The translations under genes and the position numbers were made by a program. A stretch of DNA of 64,000 nt from CALEMW01 sp035447065 (GTDB lineage Bacteria > Krumholzibacteriota > Krumholzibacteriia > LZORAL124-64-63): NCBI GenBank assembly GCA_035447065.1, contig DAOTGJ010000013.1:1-64000 (forward strand), read 5' to 3'. Positions 8,327 to 17,908 of this stretch are shown one piece after another (the stretch's first letter is position 1; every line of letters starts with the position of its first letter). Below the pieces are notes generated by a model. The model did not search any database. It saw only the letters and a list, made by a program, of their open reading frames with translations, and was not told where the DNA came from.

Positions 8327-9643
8327 CTACAACCGATCGAACACCGACCCCATCTCCGGACTGAACAGCTTGTGGTATGTCCGCGTGGCGTGCGAGTCGG
8401 TCATCCCCGCCAGGTAGTCGCACACCACCCGCTCCGGCATCTCCGCCGCCTCGAACTTACGGAGCGTGGCCGCGGGCAGCAACCGCTGCGGGTTCTCGCG
8501 CAGCACCTCGAAGAGGCGTACCACCAGCTGCTGGCCCTTGTACTCCAGGGTCTGCACCTCCGGCGACAGGATGACGCGGCGCATGACCAGCGTCTTGAAG
8601 CCCTCCAGGATGGTCGCGGCGGGCTGGGGCATGGTGGCCTGCAGGCGCAGCAGGGGGTGCGTGAAATCCGCGTTCTCCGACAGCCGCACCTCGCTCTTGA
8701 AGTACTCCACCAGCTTGCTCACCGCGTGCTTGAGGCGGCGGGTGCTGCCGCTGAAGAGGCTGGCGCGGTAGAAGTCGCGGTCGGCGTGCAGGGGCGTGTC
8801 CGGATGCTTGGCGATGAGCGCGTCGATCTCCTGCCAGTCCTTCTCGCCGATGAGGCCCAGGGCCACGGCGTCCTCGAAATCGTGGACGCCGTAGGAGATG
8901 TCGTCGGCCACGTCCATGATGGTGGTGTCGAAGGGCTTGTGGAGGGTCTTGCCGGGCTTGCCGGGGCGCGGCGTGAAGGACCGCAGCCGCGCGCGGTCGG
9001 CGGCGTCGAAGGGTTCCAGGATCCAGTCCAGCACGTCGGCCTCGGAGTCCAGCACGCACTTGGGAGGGCGCCAGGCGTCCAGGTTGGTGGCGGTGGCCTG
9101 CACGGGGGGCGGGCCGGCCAGCTCGCGGAAGAGCGCCGGGTACTTGAGCAGGCCCAGGAGGGTGCGGCGCGTGAGGTCGTAGCCGTCGTGCTCCGAGTAC
9201 TCGCCCAGGCGCGCGGTGATGCGCAGGGTCTGGCCGTTGCCCTCGAAGCCGCCCCAGTCGCGCATGGAGAAATTGAGCGCCACCTCGCCGCCGTGGCCGA
9301 AGGGCGGGTGGCCGATGTCGTGGCCCAGGCACACGGCCTCGATGCCGCACTGGGAGGGGATCCACTCGGCGTAGTCGGGCTGATCGGCGTGGCGGTCGCG
9401 GAAGAGCTCGCTGATGCCGAAGCCGATCTGCGCCACCTCCAGGGAGTGGGTGAGGCGGGTGCGGTAGAAGTCGTGCTCGCCCACGCCCAGCACCTGGGTC
9501 TTGGCCTGCAGCCGACGGAAGGCGGCCGAGTGGATGATGCGCGCGCGGTCGCGCTGGAAATCGCTGTCCGGCGTGCGGGCGTTGAACGGCTTGGGCTCGC
9601 GGCCGGTGGCGGCGTAGCTGCGGCGTTGGGTCCAGGAGGTCAT
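8327..9643 (-). CDS. dgt: Deoxyguanosinetriphosphate triphosphohydrolase-like protein
   Basis: HD-superfamily dNTP triphosphohydrolase of about 438 residues, which cleaves dNTP to deoxynucleoside and tripolyphosphate and trims dNTP pools. Key elements are R-L-T-H-S-L-E-V-A-Q-I-G (first metal His), L-G-H-D-I-G-H-P-P-F-G-H-G-G-E (the HD pair) and Y-G-V-H-D-F-E-D-A. The N-terminal F-Q-R-D-R-A-R-I-I-H-S is typical of the dgt type. The ATG at 9643 (M-T-S-W-T-Q-R-R) is preferred on family alignment; ATGs at 9658 and 9694 are possible, and none has a strong SD. Length fits the shorter dgt group rather than the 505-residue E. coli enzyme. Confidence 0.88.
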   Translation of the reverse strand: MTSWTQRRSYAATGREPKPFNARTPDSDFQRDRARIIHSAAFRRLQAKTQVLGVGEHDFYRTRLTHSLEVAQIGFGISELFRDRHADQPDYAEWIPSQCGIEAVCLGHDIGHPPFGHGGEVALNFSMRDWGGFEGNGQTLRITARLGEYSEHDGYDLTRRTLLGLLKYPALFRELAGPPPVQATATNLDAWRPPKCVLDSEADVLDWILEPFDAADRARLRSFTPRPGKPGKTLHKPFDTTIMDVADDISYGVHDFEDAVALGLIGEKDWQEIDALIAKHPDTPLHADRDFYRASLFSGSTRRLKHAVSKLVEYFKSEVRLSENADFTHPLLRLQATMPQPAATILEGFKTLVMRRVILSPEVQTLEYKGQQLVVRLFEVLRENPQRLLPAATLRKFEAAEMPERVVCDYLAGMTDSHATRTYHKLFSPEMGSVFDRL

Positions 9644-9751
9644 GAGGTCCTGTCTCATCTTTCGCGAGCGAATGGTTGCCACGTCCTGCGTCAATCAGTA
9701 CAATGATCCACGAATCACTGAAAGCGCGAATGCGCCGTAGGTGGTGTTGAT

Positions 9752-9777
9752 CGAGAGCGGTCGCGAGACCGCTCTCG
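9752..9777 (-). terminator. 11-bp stem-loop after the DUF3800 gene
   Basis: CGAGAGCGGTC and GACCGCTCTCG flank a GCGA loop, two bases past the DUF3800 stop at 9780. On the minus strand no T-run follows. On the plus strand TTCTATTT follows, so the hairpin could also stop antisense transcription. Confidence 0.6.
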
Positions 9778-9779
9778 TT

Positions 9780-10568
9780 CTATTTGGGGCTGAACCTGAC
9801 ACCATAGGGGTCATCTGCGGCAGCAAGGGTGTTCAGGCTCGGCAGGAGGATCTCGAGCCATGACCGTATCTGATCCGTGTCCACTTCGGATGGCATCCTG
9901 TTGGACAGCGTTTGGTTCAGCCGTGTCTGCAAGCCGTAGAGATAGACGATATAGGATACGAGATCGCAGATCTGGATGAAATGGGACTCCTTGGAATCCT
10001 TGGGCAAGGGGTCTTCGATCAGGGTGCGGATCTCCTGGCGATAGGCCGAACCGAATCTCGAGGGTATGTAGTTGAACTTCCTCACCCGTCGAGCCGTCTT
10101 CCGCATGATGCCTAGCCGCCCGGGGTCCGTGATGATCAGGAATCGGCGTTCAGGGTTCCTGGTCGGATCCAGGTCGTTCTCGATTCTCTGGATCGAATAG
10201 GTGAAGGCACGATCCAGAACGCCGTAGTCGTTCCCCGATATGTTCCGCTTGATGATGGCCACATTGATGATCCGCAACGGCAGGTGGGCGATCAACCGGC
10301 AGGCGTCGGAAACGATGCTGATCCGCTGCTCCGTAGCAAGCCCGAGAGCCCTGTACGGGCGTTTGTTCAGGAGGAGAGGGCGTGTGTGGATCTCGAACTT
10401 CACGGGTAGGCCGTAAGTATCCTTCAAGTACCTACGGAACCCGGTGCAGCGATCCACCGCCTCCTGCCAGTTCCCGTAGTGCAGATAGCATGTCGTCAGC
10501 ACGAACAGGGGAGAGGAAAATTCCGGATAGCCGTCATCACCGGATTCGTCGTAGTAGGCGATATGCAT
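9780..10568 (-). CDS. DUF3800 domain protein
   Basis: A 262-residue protein opening with M-H-I-A-Y-Y-D-E-S-G-D-D, the diagnostic Y-x-D-E-S-G start of DUF3800. Further family points are an E in K-F-E-I-H-T-R, a D in L-I-I-T-D-P-G, and F-I-Q-I-C-D-L-V-S-Y near residue 205. The acidic residues are spaced as in an RNase H-like nuclease fold, and the family is often found in mobile or defence regions; activity is not proven. Composition is unlike the neighbours: many A/T third positions and AT-rich codons, in a gene flanked on both sides by GC-extreme ones. This suggests recent acquisition. A strong hairpin follows the stop. Confidence 0.85.
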   Translation of the reverse strand: MHIAYYDESGDDGYPEFSSPLFVLTTCYLHYGNWQEAVDRCTGFRRYLKDTYGLPVKFEIHTRPLLLNKRPYRALGLATEQRISIVSDACRLIAHLPLRIINVAIIKRNISGNDYGVLDRAFTYSIQRIENDLDPTRNPERRFLIITDPGRLGIMRKTARRVRKFNYIPSRFGSAYRQEIRTLIEDPLPKDSKESHFIQICDLVSYIVYLYGLQTRLNQTLSNRMPSEVDTDQIRSWLEILLPSLNTLAAADDPYGVRFSPK

Positions 10569-10646
10569 CCTGGCACTCCGATGGCGTTGAGATCCGATCA
10601 GCGGATGGTTTGATCAGCTCCGCGGATTGCGGAAGCAGCCCGCCCA

Positions 10647-13600
10647 TCATTTCACATAGGACACCCGCACCGTCGCGGTCCTCGCGCCCTGCGCCGCGCG
10701 CACGAAGTAGATGCCGCTGGGCAGGGCGCGGCCGCCGTCGTTGCGGCCGTCCCAGCGTGCGGCGGCCTCGCCGCCCATGGGGGTCACGTCCAGACGCCGG
10801 ACCAGGCGGCCGGAGGCGTCGTACACGCCCACGTCCGTGCGGGCGTCGTCGCGCAGGCCGCTCAGGCGGATCTCCGTGCGCCCGTTGAACGGGTTGGGGG
10901 CCGCGGTGGCGCGGAAGGGGCGCGGGGCGTCGTCGTCCACGGCCACGGGGACCCAGATGGGGAGGTAGTCGGCCGGGGTGTCCAGGTTGCCGTCGCCGTC
11001 GCCGCAGGGGACCTGGGCCAGGAGGGGGCCGGCGTCGGCGCTGCCGTAGGCGGCCAGGGCCACCAGCAGCTCCTGGGGGCGGGTGACGGGGTAGAGGTCG
11101 TCCAGGTGGATCCAGCCCTCGAGCACCGCGCCGCGGGTCTGGGCCTGGCGGAAGGCGGGAGGGTTGTGCTGGTCGGCGTCGAACCAGCCGCTCCAGGTGT
11201 TGCTGCCTTCGGCGGCCAGGAAGGCGTCCCAGTGGATCACGAGGCCCTGTTTGAGCCAGGGGGCGAAGGTGCTGAAGGCGCCGGCGTCGGCCAGATGGAT
11301 GAAGACGTCATGGGAGAGCCAGGCGGAGGTGGCATCCGTGGCCACGTAGAGCCAGGGGTCCTGCAGGTCGGTCCAGAGGGACGCGCCCGCGCAGGTGGCC
11401 ATGAGATCCGCGCCGGCGTCCAGGACGCCGTCCATCACGAAGGGCGGGTCCTCGGACACGCCGCCGCCCACGGGCAGGTGCCAGTCCGCGCCGCCGTTGT
11501 TGTCCCAGGTGCCCAGGCCGTCGGTGAAGACCAGGTCCAGCACGGTGGCGTGGGAGGGCACGGCGATGTCCGCGCGCCAGGCCAGCGAGTCGGCGTTCCA
11601 GGTCATGGGCGTGTCCGTCACGCCGGTCCAGCCGTTCACGCCCCAGTGCAGCAGCGCCGTGGGGGAGCCGTCCAGCACGCGGCCGGCGGGGTCGTACCAG
11701 ACCGTGGCGGGGGCGGCGGCCTGGAGCGTGTCCGGATCGGTCCAGACCACGTCCGACGGCATGGTCACGTTGCTCTCGCCCACCCACACGTGCTGGATGG
11801 GGGAGCGGGTGATGAGGCCGTTCTGGTCCTCGGCCTCAACGAAGTAGTCCAGCAGCACGTTCTCGTAGCCGGTGACCTCCACCCAGGCCTGGTCGGCGAT
11901 GTGGGTGGGCAGCACGGTGAAGTCGATCTCGCCCAGGGGCCAGGGCTCGCCCTGGGGCATGGCGCGCAGGGTCATGGGCAGCGACGTCCAGGCCGACACG
12001 CCCGCGCCGCCGGCGTAGGTCTCGTTCACGGTGGTGGCGGGGTCGTTGGTCCCGTCGGTATCGGTGCGCACCTTCAGCTCGATGCGCGCCAGGCCGGACA
12101 CGTCATGTACGAACGTCCACACGTGGAAGTCCGAGGGCATGGGCGCGCCCGTGCCGCCGGGGTAGCCCCACAGGGCGCCGCCGCCGGAGCCGCCGGGGTT
12201 CCAGGGCAGGCGCTGGGGCAGCCACACGGTGGGGCCCACCAGATCCTCGGCGCCTGCCAGCACCGGGTCCACCAGGTCCGTGGCCTTGTTGCAGGCCAGC
12301 GTGGCCTTGATCTCCATGTCCAGCGAGGCGCCGTAGTACATGTAGCCGCTCTCGTAGCCGGCCAGCAGGAAGTGCCAGGCGCGCTCGCCCGTGTGGGCGC
12401 CGCTCAGCGGGTCCATGACCTTGGCCGGGTCCACCGCGGGGAGCACGGCGCAGGCTGTCTCCACGCGGTTCTGGGCGGCCATGAGCACGGCCCAGTTGCG
12501 CTCGTCCTCGGCCCAGCCGGCCGGGATGTCGAAGTCGCCGGCCTGATCCACCAGGGGCCAGTTCCAGTTGATGTACTGGGGGGAGCCGAAGTCGCCGTCG
12601 GCGTTCACCCAGCCGCCGTCCTCCACGTGGACCACGTCGTGATGCGGCACGGGATGGTGGCGAAGGTAGGTGGCCACGGTCGTCGGCGTGTAGCCCTGGG
12701 CGGCGGCGGCGTGGCTGAAGCCCGGCACGTTCTGGTGGTAGTAGCTGTCGCCGCCGGACCAGGCGTTGTCGCCGTCGTGGGCGAAGAGCACAAGCATGGG
12801 GCGCGCGGGGTCGTTGGCCCAGGCCATCTGGTCGATGCCGCCGGTGCCGAACAGCCCGTACCCCTCCTCCCAGCCCATGGCGTTGGCCGCCGGCACCACC
12901 ACGATGGTGTCGCCCTCGCCCGTGGCGGGATCGATGTGCACCGCGCGGTGGGGCGTGAAGCCGTAGGGGTAGGGGATCTTGAGGGTCACGCCGCGGCTGA
13001 TGGTGTGGCTGGTCCAGTTCGTCTGGGCGGGGTTGACCTGGTCCGCGGGGTTGGGGGCGTCGGTGTTGTCCAGGCCCGCGTTCCAGGGGTAGTCCGCGCA
13101 GGCGCGGGCGATGTGCAGGTCCGGCACGATGCTCCACGTGACCCCCGCGTCCACCAGCGCCGGGATCAGCCGCTCGCTGAAGCACATCTCGGCGGGGAAG
13201 AAGCCCGTGCTCTGCGGACCGCCGCCCCAGGCGTCGGCATAGATCTCGCGCGCGGTCGCCAGCTCCATGCGGAAGGCCGACTCCGGCATGAGCGGCCCGA
13301 TGGCGTGGTGGAAGCCCACCAGCACCGGGTCCAGACGCGGGTCGCCGGCCGTGTTCAGCCAGCCGCGGGCGGTGCGGTAGTGGCTCCACCAGCCCGATGC
13401 GTACAGCCCTCCGTTCCAGCCCGCGTCGCCCAGGCTGGTGAGGTTCTCGATGAGCGCGCCGGCGAAGCTCACCTGGGCTCCGGCCTCGGGCAGGTCGCTG
13501 ATCGACGACACCGCGTCCTTGGGGTACCACTGGTAGTCGGCCACGCGGTCGGGCTTGCTGAAGATCTCCACCTCGTCGTTCTGGCTGTGGCCCAGGCTGA

Positions 13601-13760
13601 TGGTCTCGTAGGCCAGCTCGTAGCGCCCGGGGGTCCAGGTGCTCTCCGCGGGCCAGTAGACCGGCTGGTGCATGTGCCAGAGGTAGGTGGTGTGGACGCC
13701 GGTGCCGGCGGCGGCGGCGGCGGCGAGCAGGAGGGTCAGCAGGACGGCGGTGCGCTTCAT
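10647..13760 (-). CDS. Secreted GH57-like glycoside hydrolase with starch-binding-like module and FlgD domain
   Basis: This is a 1037-residue exoenzyme. The start at 13760 (M-K-R-T-A-V) has AAGGAT upstream and opens a signal peptide. The catalytic part carries GH57 marks: H-M-H-Q-P at 29-33, the candidate nucleophile E191 in G-F-F-P-A-E, and acidic residues D329/D331 in F-A-H-D-G-D-N-A-W. GH57 members are retaining alpha-glucan-active enzymes. At about 686-765 a W-Y-D-P-A-G-R ... L-L-H-W-G-V-N-G-W segment resembles CBM25/53 starch-binding modules. About 780-930 is another beta domain. The last 90 residues are a FlgD-type sorting domain (A-P-N-P-F-N-G-R-T ... G-I-Y-F-V-R). Most likely an extracellular alpha-glucan hydrolase; exact linkage is unknown. 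Confidence 0.85.
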   Translation of the reverse strand: MKRTAVLLTLLLAAAAAAGTGVHTTYLWHMHQPVYWPAESTWTPGRYELAYETISLGHSQNDEVEIFSKPDRVADYQWYPKDAVSSISDLPEAGAQVSFAGALIENLTSLGDAGWNGGLYASGWWSHYRTARGWLNTAGDPRLDPVLVGFHHAIGPLMPESAFRMELATAREIYADAWGGGPQSTGFFPAEMCFSERLIPALVDAGVTWSIVPDLHIARACADYPWNAGLDNTDAPNPADQVNPAQTNWTSHTISRGVTLKIPYPYGFTPHRAVHIDPATGEGDTIVVVPAANAMGWEEGYGLFGTGGIDQMAWANDPARPMLVLFAHDGDNAWSGGDSYYHQNVPGFSHAAAAQGYTPTTVATYLRHHPVPHHDVVHVEDGGWVNADGDFGSPQYINWNWPLVDQAGDFDIPAGWAEDERNWAVLMAAQNRVETACAVLPAVDPAKVMDPLSGAHTGERAWHFLLAGYESGYMYYGASLDMEIKATLACNKATDLVDPVLAGAEDLVGPTVWLPQRLPWNPGGSGGGALWGYPGGTGAPMPSDFHVWTFVHDVSGLARIELKVRTDTDGTNDPATTVNETYAGGAGVSAWTSLPMTLRAMPQGEPWPLGEIDFTVLPTHIADQAWVEVTGYENVLLDYFVEAEDQNGLITRSPIQHVWVGESNVTMPSDVVWTDPDTLQAAAPATVWYDPAGRVLDGSPTALLHWGVNGWTGVTDTPMTWNADSLAWRADIAVPSHATVLDLVFTDGLGTWDNNGGADWHLPVGGGVSEDPPFVMDGVLDAGADLMATCAGASLWTDLQDPWLYVATDATSAWLSHDVFIHLADAGAFSTFAPWLKQGLVIHWDAFLAAEGSNTWSGWFDADQHNPPAFRQAQTRGAVLEGWIHLDDLYPVTRPQELLVALAAYGSADAGPLLAQVPCGDGDGNLDTPADYLPIWVPVAVDDDAPRPFRATAAPNPFNGRTEIRLSGLRDDARTDVGVYDASGRLVRRLDVTPMGGEAAARWDGRNDGGRALPSGIYFVRAAQGARTATVRVSYVK

Positions 13761-13818
13761 GGGGGGCATCCTTTCGTGGGGTGGAATTCTACCACACCAC
13801 GACGGGCCCCACACGCAA

Positions 13819-13848
13819 CGAGGGCCGCGGCATGAACCGCGGCCCTCG
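13819..13848 (-). terminator. 12-bp stem-loop terminator after the second chemoreceptor gene
   Basis: CGAGGGCCGCGG and CCGCGGCCCTCG flank a 6-base loop, 31 bases beyond the chemoreceptor stop at 13879. The minus-strand tail is TTGCGTGTGG, so the U-run is weak. Confidence 0.6.
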
Positions 13849-13878
13849 CGTTCCCCCTCACCGGAGCGGTGCGCGGGG

Positions 13879-16017
13879 CTAGATCTCGATGAGATCGTTC
13901 TCGTCCAGCTCGATCAGGTCCTCCACCGCCAGGGAGCTCGGCCGCCTCGCGGCCACGGGGGCCGCCGGAGCGGCCGCCTTGGCCCGCCAGGGGGAGGGGG
14001 TGGGCGCGGCGGGGGCCGATTCCGGATGGAACCCCGTCGAGGACCGTCCGCCGCGCACCACCAATTCCAACGCCCGCACCGCGTCGGCCACCTCGGCCGA
14101 CTGCGCCGAGAGCGACGCGCTCACGGCCGCCGATTCCTCGGCGCTGGCCGCGTTGAGCTGCGTCACCTTGTCCAGCTGGTCCATGCCCTGGCTGATCTCG
14201 CGCAGGGATCGCGTCTGCTCCAGGTTGAGCTCGCGGAAGGCGCTCAGACGCTCCTGGACCTGGGACATCTGGTCCGAGATCTCCTGGAAGCTGGACGTCA
14301 CGGTCTGGTTCACCTCCACGCCCTTGGCGGCGTGGCCGCGCGACGCCTCGATGAGCGCCGCGGTGTTCTTGGTGGCCTCACCCGCTCGCTGGGCGAGGCT
14401 GCGCACCTCTTCCGCCACCACGGCGAAGCCCTTGCCGGCCTCGCCGGCGCGGGCGGCCTCCACGGCCGCGTTCAGCGCCAGCAGGTTGGTCTGGAAGGCG
14501 ATCTCGTCGATGGTCTTGAGGATGCGCTCGGTCTCGTCGCTGGACTGCTTGATGAGGTCCATGGTGCGGCTCATCTCCGTCACGGCCTGCACGCCGGAGC
14601 TCAACGCGGTGCCGGCCAGCTCGGCGGCTTCGCCCGTGCGGTCCAGGCTGCTCTTGCCGCGGTCGAAGGCGGAGTCCACCTCCTGCACGCTGGCGTTCAT
14701 CTGCTCCAGCGAAGCGGCCTGCTCGCTGGAGGCCTGGGCGGTCATGTGGCTCGCCGCGGCGATCTCCGACGAGCTCTTCTCCACCTCGCGTCCGGAGCGG
14801 AACAGCCGTTGCGACACGGTCCAGAGCCTGCGGTTGATGGCGCCGGCGAGGAACCACCAGAGGATGGACGTGATCAGCAGCGAGGCGCCGAAGACCACGA
14901 ACAGATGGAACCTGTTCTCCGCCGCCGCCTGCTCCACGGCGCGCTCCGCGGCCATGAACTCCTCGATGTAGCTGCCCGCGCCGATCACCCAGTCCCAGGG
15001 CTCGAAGTAGGCCAGGCTGACCACCTTCTCACGGGCCTTGGAGTCTCCGGGATTCATCCAGGGATAGCTCTGCCAGGCTATCTCGCCCGGGCCGAGCGCC
15101 GTGGCCGTGGCGATGATGTCGCGGATGAACGGACGGCCGTCGGCGTCCTTGGCGTCCAGGATGAGCTCGCCGTCGCGGGCGCCGCCCTTGGAGATCACGT
15201 AATGGCCCTGGCTGTCCAGCACGTAGACGTAGCCGGTCTCGCCCACCTTGGTGCTCATGATGGATTGGCGCAGGGCGGTGGCGCTCTCCATGGGCATGCC
15301 GAAGTAGTTCACGCCGATGATCTCGCCGCCGTGGTGGTCGCGGATGGGCTCGTAGGCCGTCAGGTACCAGCGGTCCACCACGAAGGCGCGGCCGCGGAAC
15401 GTGCGTCCGGCCAGCACCTCCCGGAGTACGGGATTCGGCTTGCCGTCGGGGTTGACGGCCGGAATGAAGGTGCCCACGGCGCGCTGGCCGTCGGTCTTGA
15501 GCACGTTGGTGCTGACGCGGAGCATGTCGCCGGCGGCGTTCATGCGCTGGAAGATGGTGCAGGTTCCCCCCACCTGGTCCTGCACGCCGTCCACCACGGT
15601 CTCGCGCAGCCCGGCGTCGCGCACGCCGCGCAGGAGTTCCTCGCCGATCACCAGCGCGGGCAGGTCCACCGTGGTCTTGACCTTGGTGTATTGATTGACC
15701 GCGTCCCAGCGCACCGGGGTTCCGGGGTCGGTGTCCACGCCGCCGGCCTGCTCCAGCGCGGTGCGGGCCACGGCCAGGCCCGAGTCCACCCCGGCCTGCA
15801 GCACCTGGTGCTGCGTCTCGCAGACGGCGTAGATGCCCTGGGTGATGTGGTCCAGGTCGGCCTTGGCGATGACCTGGCATTCATCGGCGGCGGTCTCGGC
15901 CATCCGGTCGTTGGAGTACTCCACGAGTCCGCCCACCACCACCAGGGGCAGCAGGGTAAGGGCGATGCCGGCGGTCAGGAGCTTGGCCCGAAGGGATAGG
16001 TGGGTCCAGAAGGTCAT
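13879..16017 (-). CDS. Methyl-accepting chemotaxis protein with Cache3-Cache2 sensor
   Basis: Chemoreceptor of 712 residues. The ATG at 16017 has GGAG about eight bases upstream; the frame extends to 16794 only because it runs antisense through the carbonic anhydrase gene. TM1 at about 10-32 and TM2 at about 367-391 bracket a double periplasmic Cache sensor: C-T-I-F-Q-R-M-N-A-A-G-D-M-L-R-V-S-T in the distal half, G-Y-V-Y-V-L-D-S-Q-G-H-Y and W-D-W-V-I-G-A-G-S-Y before TM2. No HAMP is visible. The signalling hairpin (E-I-A-F-Q-T-N-L-L-A-L-N-A-A-V-E-A-A-R-A) is at about 502-521. The tail A-V-E-D-L-I-E-L-D-E-N-D-L-I-E-I resembles the other receptor's end. The ligand is probably a small molecule; its identity is unknown. 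Confidence 0.93.
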   Translation of the reverse strand: MTFWTHLSLRAKLLTAGIALTLLPLVVVGGLVEYSNDRMAETAADECQVIAKADLDHITQGIYAVCETQHQVLQAGVDSGLAVARTALEQAGGVDTDPGTPVRWDAVNQYTKVKTTVDLPALVIGEELLRGVRDAGLRETVVDGVQDQVGGTCTIFQRMNAAGDMLRVSTNVLKTDGQRAVGTFIPAVNPDGKPNPVLREVLAGRTFRGRAFVVDRWYLTAYEPIRDHHGGEIIGVNYFGMPMESATALRQSIMSTKVGETGYVYVLDSQGHYVISKGGARDGELILDAKDADGRPFIRDIIATATALGPGEIAWQSYPWMNPGDSKAREKVVSLAYFEPWDWVIGAGSYIEEFMAAERAVEQAAAENRFHLFVVFGASLLITSILWWFLAGAINRRLWTVSQRLFRSGREVEKSSSEIAAASHMTAQASSEQAASLEQMNASVQEVDSAFDRGKSSLDRTGEAAELAGTALSSGVQAVTEMSRTMDLIKQSSDETERILKTIDEIAFQTNLLALNAAVEAARAGEAGKGFAVVAEEVRSLAQRAGEATKNTAALIEASRGHAAKGVEVNQTVTSSFQEISDQMSQVQERLSAFRELNLEQTRSLREISQGMDQLDKVTQLNAASAEESAAVSASLSAQSAEVADAVRALELVVRGGRSSTGFHPESAPAAPTPSPWRAKAAAPAAPVAARRPSSLAVEDLIELDENDLIEI

Positions 16018-16088
16018 GGAACCGTCTCCATGGTTGGGACGCGTGGGCGGCGCGTCGAGTGGGCGGATGGTGGCGTTCCGCCTTCCGA

Positions 16089-16113
16089 TCCGTGTCCGAT
16101 GCATCGGCACGGA
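16089..16113. promoter_or_regulatory. Long inverted repeat between divergent genes
   Basis: The core CCGATGCATCGG is a perfect 12-bp palindrome. It is flanked by TCCGTG and CACGGA arms, with one unpaired T on the left. It lies between the divergent chemoreceptor (start 16017) and carbonic anhydrase (start 16234) genes. An operator or a transcribed hairpin are both possible. Confidence 0.4.
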
Positions 16114-16233
16114 CTCCGGAACATTGACGGGAAAGTGCGGGCCATCACTCAACACGTTGTCGGGAATACGGTTATGCCGCGGGTTGGCAGCGTCGGAAGG
16201 TTGGGTTAATCTGGCCGGGAAAGGAGCCGCCCC

Positions 16234-16836
<603 letters not shown>

Positions 16837-16852
16837 CCCCGCGGCCCCGGTC

Positions 16853-17842
16853 CTACCTCACCACGGTCAGCTTGCGGCTCTGGCGCTGACCTTCCGCCTG
16901 CAGCTCGAAGAAGTACGTGCCGCGGGCCGCCTCGCGGCCGGCGTCGTCGCGCCCGTCCCAGGTCAGCACGTGGGCGCCGGCGTCCAGGCGGCGGTCCGCC
17001 AGGGTGCGCACGCGGCGACCGCGGGCGTCCAGCACGGTCAGGCGCGTGTGGGCGGCCTGGGGCAGCTCGAAGCGGATGCTGCTCTCGCCCAGGCTGGGGT
17101 TGGGGCGGCTGGGCCCCATGGCGATGCGCGTGGCGCGGACCGGGCCCACCGCCGTGACGGAGGTGTCGTCCAGCAGCCAGAGGCTGGTCAACTGGCTGCC
17201 CGCGACGTCGCGGAACTCGAGCAGGAGCTCGTCGCCGGCGCTGGCGCCGTCGAAATCGGCCACGGTCACGCTCTGCAGGAAGAAGGAGCCGCCGGGGCCC
17301 TGGGCGGAGTCGCTGCTGTCCCAGAGCAGGCGGCCGGTGACCAGCTCGTGGACGGCGGCGTAGCGGCCCGTGGCCAGCAGGTGCCGCGGGGCCTGGCCGG
17401 GCGCTCCCAGGTTGAGGGTGCGCAGGTCCGTGCAGTCGGTCAGGAAATCCTGATCCGTGAACCAGAGGCGGGTCCACAGCCCGCCGCTCAGGCGGTAGGC
17501 GCCGGCGCGCACGGTGCCCTGGGTCTGGGAGTCCTCCAGCACCAGGAGCTCCGCGCCGGTCTGGGCGTCCACGTCCAGGGCGTAGGGGAAGCTGTCCGCA
17601 GGACGGAAGGCGTCCGGAGTGGCGCCCAACGGCGAGAGGTCCCCGAACGAGAAGCCGCGGAAGGATTCCAGCCCCGGCGAGAAGGGGTTGGACCAGGTGA
17701 CGGCCTCCAGGCCGGCCTGGCCGTCGAAATCGGCCACGACGGCGATGGGGTCGGGGTCGGTCAGGCTCCAGGAGACGTCGGGCTGGGCGGCGGCCGGCAA
17801 CGCGAAGACGACGCCAAGGAGCGTCGGAACGAGTCGGTTCAC
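16853..17842 (-). CDS. Secreted FG-GAP-like repeat protein with FlgD-type domain
   Basis: This is a 329-residue exported protein. The signal peptide M-N-R-L-V-P-T-L-L-G-V-V-F-A-L-P-A-A-A-Q is followed by repeats such as A-V-V-A-D-F-D-G-Q-A-G-L-E-A-V and V-A-D-F-D-G-A-S-A-G-D-E-L-L, the D-x-D-G-x-x-x-D/E calcium-loop pattern of FG-GAP/VCBS propellers. There are too few blades for a whole seven-bladed propeller. The last 85 residues form a FlgD-type sorting domain (S-R-P-N-P-S ... V-L-D-A-R-G-R-R-V ... W-D-G-R-D-D ... G-T-Y-F-F-E-L). Function is unknown; it probably sits on or leaves the cell surface. Confidence 0.8.
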   Translation of the reverse strand: MNRLVPTLLGVVFALPAAAQPDVSWSLTDPDPIAVVADFDGQAGLEAVTWSNPFSPGLESFRGFSFGDLSPLGATPDAFRPADSFPYALDVDAQTGAELLVLEDSQTQGTVRAGAYRLSGGLWTRLWFTDQDFLTDCTDLRTLNLGAPGQAPRHLLATGRYAAVHELVTGRLLWDSSDSAQGPGGSFFLQSVTVADFDGASAGDELLLEFRDVAGSQLTSLWLLDDTSVTAVGPVRATRIAMGPSRPNPSLGESSIRFELPQAAHTRLTVLDARGRRVRTLADRRLDAGAHVLTWDGRDDAGREAARGTYFFELQAEGQRQSRKLTVVR

Positions 17843-17908
17843 GGAGGGTCCTTCCGGAATCCGAACGCAGGCAGGACCGCAGCAAGGATAGCACGGACGG
17901 GGTGGCGC

